Assembly (NCBI RefSeq): GCF_000507765.1
Contig: NZ_KI669401.1
Location: 62,001-126,000 of the forward strand
Source: Streptococcus parasanguinis CC87K
GTDB lineage: Bacteria; Bacillota; Bacilli; Lactobacillales; Streptococcaceae
DNA length: 64,000 nucleotides
Direction of reading: 5' to 3'
A program made the position numbers and the translations under genes. Position 1 is the stretch's first letter. Each line of letters starts with the position of its first letter. Below the pieces are notes generated by a model. It was not told the DNA's origin and did no database searches. It was given only the letters and a program-made list of their open reading frames with translations. This document shows, one piece after another, positions 26,475-33,893 of this stretch.

Positions 26475-27659
26475 TCACTCCTTGTGTTCTAAGAGCAGTG
26501 GTGAGGAAAGCTCGACTGCTTTTTTTCGCTTGAAAAATGCGGCCATTTGAACCAGGATACGGGGAACTGTTTGCCATTTTTTCCAAGCTTGTACCCGGGT
26601 GTCGATGAGTTGTTTAGCGAGACGTTCCAGCATTTCTCGCTCGGTTGGATCCAAATCCTGGGCATTTTGGAGGATTTCCTTGGCCTTAGCTAGCTGCTTG
26701 AGATCGGTTAGATCATTGATGGAAGTGATGCCGGCATCTAGAAAAATGCCAAAAAAGGTGTCAAAAAATTTCTTGCGCTCCTCTGCCGATGTTTCGCTAA
26801 CCCATTGTTTCAAGGTCAGATCGGTCTGCTGGCTATCTGGACTGGTTTCAGAAACGGTCACAAAGCTGTAGTCCTTGATTTCCCAAGTAAAGGCGTCGTG
26901 CTGGGCAAAGCCACCAAAGGCGCGACTTTTGACAATGGTCGTCGGTTCTGGCACTTCCAACATCATGCCAACGATGGATCCCTGAGGGACAAATCGATGA
27001 ATGTTTGGGGACGTGCGCTGGTAGCCTTCGGTTTCGATGATGGCCTTGTTGAGGCCAGGAGCATCGTAGCTGTAGATCGCGTCGACCCGCTCAAATAAGG
27101 AATCAGGTAGATAAGAGCAGGCATAGGTCGCAAGGTTGCCCCCTTTGGAGTGACCGGCTACTAAGAAGCGCCCTTTCGGAAATTCCTTCATGACATGTTG
27201 CAGGTAGGTGGCTGCGCGCTTCTGAGCTGGAACATGGTCCATATAGGTCATGTGGAAGTCTTCCTTCCAGCCGATCAAGGTGTCATCCGTTCCTCTGAAA
27301 ACGACCAAATACGCATCCAGACTAAGCTGATAGGTCATGGCCGCAAACTGTTTTTGCACATCGGGATCGTATTCATCGACATAGTTGAGGAGTTTGATGT
27401 TCTTAAAGCGCTTTGAACTAGCCAACTCATCGACTAATTGCAGGTGCTGGTTACTCACGATGAAATCGGTAGTCCGGTCGATCAGTTCCATCGCATCAGA
27501 CAGGCGCACTGGGATCCCTGTTGTATCTCCTTGAGGCACAATGTGTCCAAAGGGCAGATAGGTCAGCTCTGTCAATGCGAGAACATCCAGTTCATTGAAG
27601 GGACGGTCATAAATGGAATCGTAGGTCACTTCTTTTAGGTAATCAAAAATCGTCGACAT
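26475..27659 (-). CDS. Lipase-like alpha/beta hydrolase (DUF2974/Mbeg1-like)
   Basis: A 394-residue protein with an alpha/beta-hydrolase core; the nucleophile elbow AGHSKGGN lies near residue 170. The sequence pattern fits the DUF2974 / Mbeg1-like group of lipase-like hydrolases. The C-terminal ~90 residues are helical and basic. I start it at MSTIFDYLKEV (ATG at 27659); the frame extends 20 codons further upstream, but those residues are unlike the family. No signal peptide, so probably cytoplasmic or peripheral. Substrate unknown. It is divergent from the bceR-type gene. Confidence 0.8.
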   Translation of the reverse strand: MSTIFDYLKEVTYDSIYDRPFNELDVLALTELTYLPFGHIVPQGDTTGIPVRLSDAMELIDRTTDFIVSNQHLQLVDELASSKRFKNIKLLNYVDEYDPDVQKQFAAMTYQLSLDAYLVVFRGTDDTLIGWKEDFHMTYMDHVPAQKRAATYLQHVMKEFPKGRFLVAGHSKGGNLATYACSYLPDSLFERVDAIYSYDAPGLNKAIIETEGYQRTSPNIHRFVPQGSIVGMMLEVPEPTTIVKSRAFGGFAQHDAFTWEIKDYSFVTVSETSPDSQQTDLTLKQWVSETSAEERKKFFDTFFGIFLDAGITSINDLTDLKQLAKAKEILQNAQDLDPTEREMLERLAKQLIDTRVQAWKKWQTVPRILVQMAAFFKRKKAVELSSPLLLEHKE

Positions 27660-27769
27660 CTGTGCCTCCCGTGTCTTATTTCTTTCAGTATAGCACAAAA
27701 ATGGGACTAGAAAAAGCAACTCTTGTTATGAAGATTACGCTGGATCTTTTTCTCTGCTGCTTAATCTGT

Positions 27770-27775
27770 TATAAT
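27770..27775 (+). promoter_or_regulatory. -10 element of the bceRS operon
   Basis: TATAAT in TCTGTTATAATAGG, 28 bases before the response-regulator start. The -35 is not clear. Confidence 0.55.
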
Positions 27776-27803
27776 AGGAAGAAAAAAAGAAGGAAAGAAA
27801 GCC

Positions 27804-28481
27804 ATGCATAAAATTCTCTTAGTAGAAGACGATGAAATTATCCGCCAACAAGTCAAACAATTATTGGAACAATGGGGCTATGAAGTGGTCGCAGTAGAGG
27901 ACTTTATGGATGTCCTCGGGATCTTTGTCGAAAGTGACCCCCACTTGATCCTCATGGATATTGGCCTGCCTCTCTACAATGGTTACCACTGGTGCCAGGA
28001 GATTCGTAAGGTTTCAAAGGTTCCGATCATGTTTCTTTCTTCACGGGATCAAGCCATGGATATTGTCATGGCCATCAATATGGGTGGAGACGACTTTGTC
28101 ACCAAGCCTTTTGACCAAAATGTCCTCCTTGCCAAGGTCCAAGGGCTCTTGCGCCGCTCTTACGAATTTGGGACAGATCAAAATCTGCTGGAGCACCGGG
28201 GTGCTATCCTCAATCTCAAGTCCACGGACTTGGTGTATGAAGGGGAAGTCATCAAGCTGACCAAGAATGAATTTCAGATCCTGCGCGTCCTGTTTGAGCA
28301 TGCGGGCAGTATCGTGGCACGTGATGATATGATGAAGGAGCTCTGGAATAGCGACTTCTTTATTGATGACAATACCTTGTCTGTCAATGTGGCCCGCCTT
28401 CGCAAGAAACTAGAGGAGGCTGGCTTGTCAAACTTCATCGAAACCAAGAAAGGCATCGGTTACGGGTTGACCCATGAATAA
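27804..28481 (+). CDS. bceR: OmpR-type response regulator of a Bce system
   Basis: A 225-residue two-domain regulator: receiver domain (acidic pair D9-D10, phosphoacceptor Asp52 in LMDIGLP, conserved Lys in TKPFD) and an OmpR/PhoB winged helix (ALFVN-type region LTKNEFQILRVLFEHAG, NTLSVNVARLRKKL). It overlaps the kinase gene by eight bases. The short kinase and nearby BceAB-type transporter place it in the bacitracin/lantibiotic-sensing BceRS group. The likely targets are the two TTACA-N4-TGTAA sites at 32.9 and 55.8 kb. Confidence 0.92.
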   Translation: MHKILLVEDDEIIRQQVKQLLEQWGYEVVAVEDFMDVLGIFVESDPHLILMDIGLPLYNGYHWCQEIRKVSKVPIMFLSSRDQAMDIVMAINMGGDDFVTKPFDQNVLLAKVQGLLRRSYEFGTDQNLLEHRGAILNLKSTDLVYEGEVIKLTKNEFQILRVLFEHAGSIVARDDMMKELWNSDFFIDDNTLSVNVARLRKKLEEAGLSNFIETKKGIGYGLTHE

Positions 28482-29448
28482 ATTTGGAACGATCTTCTGG
28501 CAATATGTGGTATCCCGCAGGCGCCTACTCTATCTATTGGTCATCTTTTTGATCGTCGATTTGGTCTTTGCCTTTCTCTTTCCAGAGACGGGGACGATTT
28601 TCCTCTATGCGACCCTGGTGTTAGGCTTTTTTGCCCTCTGTGTCTTGATCTGGGATTGTGCCATGACCTTTCAGGACTATCGCAAAGCAGCGCTATATGA
28701 GGAAATAGAAGTTGCCTCGCCACTAGAACATCTCCTTTATGAAAAATACACTGAAGAACAGCAGGCTCGCCTGGAGGAAGGCAAAACAGCCCAGGCCAAG
28801 TTCAATGACCTGATGGATTACTACACCCTCTGGGTTCACCAGATTAAGACGCCCATTGCAGCTAGCCAGCTCTTGGTGCAAGATGTCGAGACGCCCATTG
28901 TCAAGCAGCAGATGGAGCAGGAGCTCTTTAAGATTGACTCCTATGCCAATCTGGTTTTGCAGTACTTGCGACTGGAGAGTTTTCATGATGATCTGGTCTT
29001 AAAGCGCGTGTTGGTAGAAGATTTGGTCAAAGAAGTAGTCCGCAAGTACGCCCTCTTTTTTATCCAAAAGAACTTGACCGTGGATCTGCATGATTTGGAA
29101 GAGGAGGTCATCACCGATCGTAAGTGGCTCCTGGTCATTATCGAGCAGCTCTTGTCCAATAGCCTCAAGTACACCAGCACTGGTGGGATTGAAATCTATT
29201 TTAAAGACCAGGCTCTCTATATAAAAGATAGCGGGATTGGGATCAAAAATAGCGATGTTCTCCGTGTCTTTGAGCGGGGCTTCTCCGGCTACAATGGCCA
29301 CCTGACCCAGCAATCTTCAGGGCTGGGGCTCTATCTATCTAAGAAAATCGCAGAGCAATTGGGCCACAGGATCACCCTCCATTCAGAGGTCGGACAAGGC
29401 ACGACCGTTGCCATTCGCTTTGAAGAAAAGAAGTTGGTCATGGATTAA
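28474..29448 (+). CDS. bceS: Intramembrane-sensing histidine kinase of a Bce system
   Basis: A 324-residue kinase with two N-terminal membrane helices (about 18-35 and 42-62) separated by only a few residues, the hallmark of kinases that sense through a partner transporter rather than an extracellular domain. The phosphorylated His122 is in WVHQIKTPI; the ATPase region shows N (EQLLSNSLKYT), G1 (IKDSGIGI) and G2 (SGLGLYLSKKI) boxes. It overlaps bceR. Normally the transporter genes follow, but here a three-gene cassette starts 15 bases after its stop. Confidence 0.92.
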   Translation: MNKFGTIFWQYVVSRRRLLYLLVIFLIVDLVFAFLFPETGTIFLYATLVLGFFALCVLIWDCAMTFQDYRKAALYEEIEVASPLEHLLYEKYTEEQQARLEEGKTAQAKFNDLMDYYTLWVHQIKTPIAASQLLVQDVETPIVKQQMEQELFKIDSYANLVLQYLRLESFHDDLVLKRVLVEDLVKEVVRKYALFFIQKNLTVDLHDLEEEVITDRKWLLVIIEQLLSNSLKYTSTGGIEIYFKDQALYIKDSGIGIKNSDVLRVFERGFSGYNGHLTQQSSGLGLYLSKKIAEQLGHRITLHSEVGQGTTVAIRFEEKKLVMD

Positions 29449-29463
29449 GAAAAAGGGATTATT

Positions 29464-31089
29464 ATGGAAAATAAAAATGAAACATTAGAGATTACTAATA
29501 ATGAATTAGAATATGACAATTTGATAGATCTAAAAAGTACTCTTCAAGTTGAGTTAAATGATATTTTAGATGAACTTTCTTCAATTGAGGAGGATAGAGA
29601 AAAACTACAAAATAACCAGTATCTTGAAGAAGCCATTCAAGACATCATTTGGGACCAAGTTCAAAATCAATTAGCAGTCCAAATTGGTGAAGAGTTTATT
29701 AAAGATAACAACGGACAAAAACTAGATTTACGAAAAGACGCACATATACAAACTACTGAAAATTTTGAAAAAGGGAAATTTGCATCACACAATAGAGAGT
29801 TTAATTATCAAGAAAGATATGACAAATGGCAAGATAATTTTACCACTAATAAAAAAGGTGAAAGAGTTTTAAAAAAAGAAGCCCGTCAATTTTTTGATAA
29901 GGGAAGAGATATGGGGTCTGCAGCTGTTCATAAAGATCATACGGTTTCCATTAAAGAACAATTAAATGATATCGAAATGGCTGCATTTTTTTCTAAAGAG
30001 CAAGTTAAAGAGTTTGCCAATAGCTCTAAAAATTTACATGATTTAGATGCCTCTGCAAATAAATCTAAGAATGATAAAACTATGACTGAGTTTTTAAACT
30101 CTGAAAGAAACGGGTTGAAGCCTGAAGAGCGTTTTAATATTGATAGAAAACAATTAGAAAAAGATGATAAAGAAGCTAGAGAAGAGCTAAAAAATAGAAA
30201 AGATGAGAATAAAAATATTGCCATACAGTCTGGCAAAAAATCACGACGTAAAGAGGCTTTGAAAGTGACAGGGAAAGCTTTAAAAGCTGCTGTTCTTCAA
30301 TTGTTGACAGAATTTTTGAGAGAGATTGTTAAGAAGTTTATTTCTTGGTTGGGTGAAAGAGAGAAGAATTTCGGGAACTTCATTGCAAAAGTAAAGGAAG
30401 CAATTACAAACTTTATCACCAATCTTTCTCATCATGTCCTTGGTGTAGGGCAATCGATGGTTACGATGTTAGCTACCTCTATAATTGGTCCTGTAGTTGG
30501 AACATTTATGCAGGTCTGGACTTTTATTCAGCAAGGTTGGAGATCTCTTACCGATGCGATTGACTATTTAAAAAATCCAGAAAATAAAAATAAAAGTACA
30601 AGTGTAAAAATGCTTGAGATAGGAAAAATTATTGTTGCAGGAGTAACAGCTGCTGGAGCGATCGTTTTAAGTAGTGCAATTGGAGCAACTTTGTTATCTA
30701 TTTTTCCTCCACTTGGTGTAGAAATCCCATTGCTAGGAAGTTTGTCTGGTCTGATCGGTACATTTATGGGGGCAACAGTAGCTGGTATAGCCGGTGCATT
30801 TGTCTTGAAATTAATTGATCAAATGATTGTCGACAAACAGATTGACGAATTAACAAATAAAAAAATCGATAAATATAATGATAAACTAATTGTACAAGAC
30901 CAAATGAATGCGGTTGGAATGGCGCTTGTTCGAGTGGATAAAATGGAGTCTTTGAGCCAAATGGAAGATCGACATCACCAAGCAGCAGAAATAATGCGGG
31001 ATGAGCTTTCTTTTTTACTTGAAGAAAAAGAAAAAAATGACAATGAATTTACAGAAATCGACGCCTTGTTGGCAGAGTTAACAGATTAG
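29464..31089 (+). CDS. Unrecognised protein with HNH-like motif and C-terminal membrane domain
   Basis: A 541-residue protein I do not recognise as a named family. Residues 1-60 are an acidic coiled coil. Residues 156-204 show an HNH-like pattern: D158-H159, N190-L191 and N199xxK202, with a charged Lys/Glu stretch after it (about 205-265). Residues about 265-315 are amphipathic helices; hydrophobic segments at about 329-352, 387-415 and 421-452 follow, Gly/Ala-rich like pore-forming or channel helices; the C-terminus is again coiled. It is AT-rich compared with bceRS and bceAB. It heads a tight three-gene set with a tail-anchored coiled coil and a CbbX-type AAA+ ATPase. An effector role in defence is an inference only. 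Confidence 0.7.
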   Translation: MENKNETLEITNNELEYDNLIDLKSTLQVELNDILDELSSIEEDREKLQNNQYLEEAIQDIIWDQVQNQLAVQIGEEFIKDNNGQKLDLRKDAHIQTTENFEKGKFASHNREFNYQERYDKWQDNFTTNKKGERVLKKEARQFFDKGRDMGSAAVHKDHTVSIKEQLNDIEMAAFFSKEQVKEFANSSKNLHDLDASANKSKNDKTMTEFLNSERNGLKPEERFNIDRKQLEKDDKEAREELKNRKDENKNIAIQSGKKSRRKEALKVTGKALKAAVLQLLTEFLREIVKKFISWLGEREKNFGNFIAKVKEAITNFITNLSHHVLGVGQSMVTMLATSIIGPVVGTFMQVWTFIQQGWRSLTDAIDYLKNPENKNKSTSVKMLEIGKIIVAGVTAAGAIVLSSAIGATLLSIFPPLGVEIPLLGSLSGLIGTFMGATVAGIAGAFVLKLIDQMIVDKQIDELTNKKIDKYNDKLIVQDQMNAVGMALVRVDKMESLSQMEDRHHQAAEIMRDELSFLLEEKEKNDNEFTEIDALLAELTD

Positions 31090-31097
31090 GAGTTATT

Positions 31098-31784
31098 ATG
31101 GAAAATGAATTTGACTTACAAGTCAGTAATCATGATTTTAATGCAGCAAAAGAACAATTGAAAAAATTTGCTGAACAGGATGTAGAAGAGTTGAAGTTTG
31201 ATAAAGTTCGTACACATGAAGACATCTTTGGATTAGAGTGGGCTGAACACGGAGTGACTGGGAAAGAACTTAATTCATTGATTGAAAAACTTCAGAAATA
31301 TTTTTCAAAGGTTTATGATCGTGATCAAAACTTAATTGAAGAATTTGGTGAAGTTTATAAAGCCTTAGAAGCATTGGATAAGGATTACATTCAGGCTATA
31401 CTAACTTCTGTTTCTGCGATCAAAAAAACAAATGAAAAGATTTTAATAGAGCAAGAGCGAATTGATCAGACGATTGAGAAACAAAAAGCTACCTTAATCG
31501 CCTTAAAACAGTTTAAAGAAAGTGTGTCAAATCAATTATCTGAAATTGATTCTAGTCAACTTATCAGTATTATTGAACAACTTGAGAGTAGGGTTGAGAC
31601 ATTGGAAAAACCTTCTAGTGATTTGAAGGATGAAAGCACAGAAATTAATCGGTTAAAGAATGAATTGGATGCTGTAAAAGGCCAAGTGAATATCCTATCG
31701 AATAAGCTAACAACTTCTTTCGCTTTGATAGGCATAGCTACCGGAGTTGCTGTTGTGACTTTGATCATTTTATTGATGAGGTAA
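31098..31784 (+). CDS. Tail-anchored coiled-coil protein, unrecognised
   Basis: A 228-residue protein made largely of heptad-like coiled coil (strong from about residue 60 to 200) ending in one membrane helix (FALIGIATGVAVVTLIILLM, about 206-227) with only an Arg after it, so it would be tail-anchored with its body in the cytoplasm. It starts nine bases after the upstream gene with GGAG as ribosome binding site and is five bases from the AAA+ gene. No family recognised. It may be an adaptor linking the AAA+ ATPase to the membrane protein. Confidence 0.68.
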   Translation: MENEFDLQVSNHDFNAAKEQLKKFAEQDVEELKFDKVRTHEDIFGLEWAEHGVTGKELNSLIEKLQKYFSKVYDRDQNLIEEFGEVYKALEALDKDYIQAILTSVSAIKKTNEKILIEQERIDQTIEKQKATLIALKQFKESVSNQLSEIDSSQLISIIEQLESRVETLEKPSSDLKDESTEINRLKNELDAVKGQVNILSNKLTTSFALIGIATGVAVVTLIILLMR

Positions 31785-31788
31785 GCAA

Positions 31789-32877
31789 ATGAGCCGTTAT
31801 CAGGATGAATTAATTGAACTAGCAAAAAAATTTGATATCCAAACAGATTCAAAAGGAAAATTTCATGAACGAGTAATTATTTTGCTCAATGATTACTCTG
31901 AAAAATTAGTCATTGATATTTTGCAATACTTAGTTATTGAAAAACAAGAGGGTTCTCAAAAGATCGCCACTCTAGCAAATCAATTGTCAGAAGCGCTTCT
32001 GAAATATGCAGGCTATGTAAGTCTAAAAGGTTATAAACAAAATAAAAATGAGCAAGTGACGGAAGAATGCTCTCTTGATGATTTAAAAAAAGAACTTGAC
32101 CGATTAGTTGGTTTACAAAATGTCAAAGAAGAAGTTAATCATCTGATTTCCTATCAAAGAATACAAAAGATAAGGAAAGAAAAAGGACTGAAAATTCCGA
32201 ATAGAACTTTGCATATGGCATTTACAGGTAACCCAGGAACAGGAAAAACAACAGTAGCTCGTATTGTTGGAAAAATGTATAAACAACTCGGTTTGTTATC
32301 TAAAGGTCACTTTATTGAAGTTTCACGAACAGATTTAATTGCAGGATATCAAGGTCAGACTGCTTTGAAAGTTAAAAATGTGATTGAGAAAGCTAAGGGA
32401 GGAGTTCTTTTTATCGATGAGGCATATAGTATTACCGAAAATGAAAATTCAGATTCTTATGGTAGAGAATGCTTAACAGAATTAACGAAGGCCTTAGAAG
32501 ATTATCGAGATGATTTAGTTGTGATTGTTGCGGGTTATACAAAGCCAATGGAACAGTTCTTTTCTTCAAATCCAGGGTTAAAATCTAGATTTAATTACTT
32601 TATTGAATTTGGAAATTATATACCAGATGAATTATTGAAAATATTAGAATTTCTGTGTCAAAAAGATGACTATAGACTAAGTGACAATATGAAATTGAAA
32701 TTGATCAATTATTTCGAAACAAGTATACAAAATGATGAGAAAAACTTTTCGAATGGAAGATTTGTTCGAAATATATATGAAAATCTCGTAATGAATCAAT
32801 CTGTTAGATTAGATCAAGCGAAGATAAATGATGTAGAAGATTTGTCATTGCTTAGATCATGTGATTTTGAGAAATAA
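31789..32877 (+). CDS. CbbX/SpoVK-type AAA+ ATPase
   Basis: A 362-residue ATPase. An N-terminal helical domain of about 100 residues precedes a CbxX/CfqX-type AAA+ module: VGLQNVKEEV at about 105, Walker A GNPGTGKTT near 145, Walker B VLFIDEAYS near 205, sensor-1 VIVAGYT near 245, arginine-finger region SNPGLKSRF near 258 and sensor-2 SNGRFVRNIYE near 325. Members remodel protein complexes (Rubisco activase CbbX, sporulation SpoVK, EccA of type VII secretion). Here it probably acts on its two cassette partners. Start ATG 31789 overlaps nothing and lies five bases after the previous stop. Confidence 0.85.
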   Translation: MSRYQDELIELAKKFDIQTDSKGKFHERVIILLNDYSEKLVIDILQYLVIEKQEGSQKIATLANQLSEALLKYAGYVSLKGYKQNKNEQVTEECSLDDLKKELDRLVGLQNVKEEVNHLISYQRIQKIRKEKGLKIPNRTLHMAFTGNPGTGKTTVARIVGKMYKQLGLLSKGHFIEVSRTDLIAGYQGQTALKVKNVIEKAKGGVLFIDEAYSITENENSDSYGRECLTELTKALEDYRDDLVVIVAGYTKPMEQFFSSNPGLKSRFNYFIEFGNYIPDELLKILEFLCQKDDYRLSDNMKLKLINYFETSIQNDEKNFSNGRFVRNIYENLVMNQSVRLDQAKINDVEDLSLLRSCDFEK

Positions 32878-32886
32878 AATCCCCAT

Positions 32887-32961
32887 CTTACAAAAATGTA
32901 AGAAATAAAGGTCAAAATGAAAGGTTAGGTTATGGTAGCCGCCTTTTATTTTTTATACAAT
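32887..32961 (+). promoter_or_regulatory. BceR-type operator and promoter of bceAB-1
   Basis: CTTACAAAAATGTAAG (32887-32902) is a perfect inverted repeat containing TTACA-N4-TGTAA, the pattern known for BceR-like regulators. It is followed by the block AAATAAAGG..AAAATG.AAGGTTAGGTTATGGT and a TACAAT -10 at 32956-32961. The same arrangement with the same 53-base gap to the -10 precedes bceAB-2. Confidence 0.85.
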
Positions 32962-32990
32962 AGTCTCATCAAATGAAGGAGGTCAAGAAA

Positions 32991-33119
32991 ATGAAACTCT
33001 TGAAATGGATGAAACAACTCAAAAAGACTGAGAAACCAAGTAACCAAACCGATCTGGAAAAGGTAGAATTTGGTCGCCAAGTATTACACCAAACTCAAGA
33101 ATTTTTCTTGATCTACTAG
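32991..33119 (+). CDS. 42-aa basic peptide leading the bceAB-1 operon
   Basis: An ATG-started 42-residue frame behind GAAGGAGG, located between the Bce promoter and bceA, with TAG 15 bases before bceA. The peptide has a basic N-terminal half (MKLLKWMKQLKKTEKPS) and an acidic/aromatic C-terminal half ending FFLIY. It is not present before the second bceAB. No family recognised. Good signals argue it is translated; a role in transport, resistance or leader control is open. Confidence 0.6.
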   Translation: MKLLKWMKQLKKTEKPSNQTDLEKVEFGRQVLHQTQEFFLIY

Positions 33120-33134
33120 TAAAAGGAGAAAATC

Positions 33135-33893
33135 ATGTCATTACTAGATGTTCAACATATCAAAAAGATCTACAAAACCCGCTTTCAAGGAACGCAGGTT
33201 GAAGCCTTAAAGGATATTCATTTTACCGTTGAGAAGGGCGAATACGTCGCCATCATGGGGGAATCAGGATCCGGGAAATCGACCCTCCTCAATATCCTAG
33301 CCATGCTGGATCAGCCGACCGAAGGGCGGGTCTACCTCAATGGCACCGATACCTCCACCATCAAGAACAAGGATGCTTCGAGCTTCCGTCGGGAAAAACT
33401 AGGTTTTGTCTTTCAAGATTTCAACCTACTTGATACCTTGTCTGTCAAGGACAATATTCTTCTCCCTCTAGTCCTCTCTCGCAGACCGGTCAAGGAAATG
33501 ATGAGCAAGGTCGATAGCGTCAGTCGGGAGTTGGGCATCCACCAACTGCTTGAAAAATACCCTTACGAAATCTCTGGTGGGCAAAAACAACGGGTAGCCG
33601 TAGCACGGGCTATCATCACCTCGCCAGAAATTCTCCTTGCTGATGAGCCAACAGGGGCGCTGGATTCTAAGTCTTCAGCTGCTTTGCTGGACGTCTTTGA
33701 GGATATCAACACTATGGGCCAAACCATTCTTATGGTGACCCACTCAACCGCAGCGGCAGCACGTGCCAAGCGCGTGCTCTTTATCAAGGATGGGATCCTT
33801 TACAACCAGATTTTCCGTGGGGAAAAGACGGAGCGTCAGATGTTTCAAGAAATCTCAGATACTCTGACAGTCATGGCAAGTGAGGTGGAGTAG
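33135..33893 (+). CDS. bceA: BceA-type ABC transporter ATPase (copy 1)
   Basis: A 252-residue ATPase with Walker A GESGSGKST near residue 39, signature SGGQKQRVAVARA near 142 and Walker B ILLADEPTGALD near 163. It drives the adjacent BceB permease, which removes bacitracin- or lantibiotic-type antibiotics from their lipid targets and signals to BceS. Start codon follows AAAAGGAG and the stop abuts bceB. Its protein is nearly identical to the second copy at 55.96 kb, although the DNA differs at many silent sites. Confidence 0.92.
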   Translation: MSLLDVQHIKKIYKTRFQGTQVEALKDIHFTVEKGEYVAIMGESGSGKSTLLNILAMLDQPTEGRVYLNGTDTSTIKNKDASSFRREKLGFVFQDFNLLDTLSVKDNILLPLVLSRRPVKEMMSKVDSVSRELGIHQLLEKYPYEISGGQKQRVAVARAIITSPEILLADEPTGALDSKSSAALLDVFEDINTMGQTILMVTHSTAAAARAKRVLFIKDGILYNQIFRGEKTERQMFQEISDTLTVMASEVE

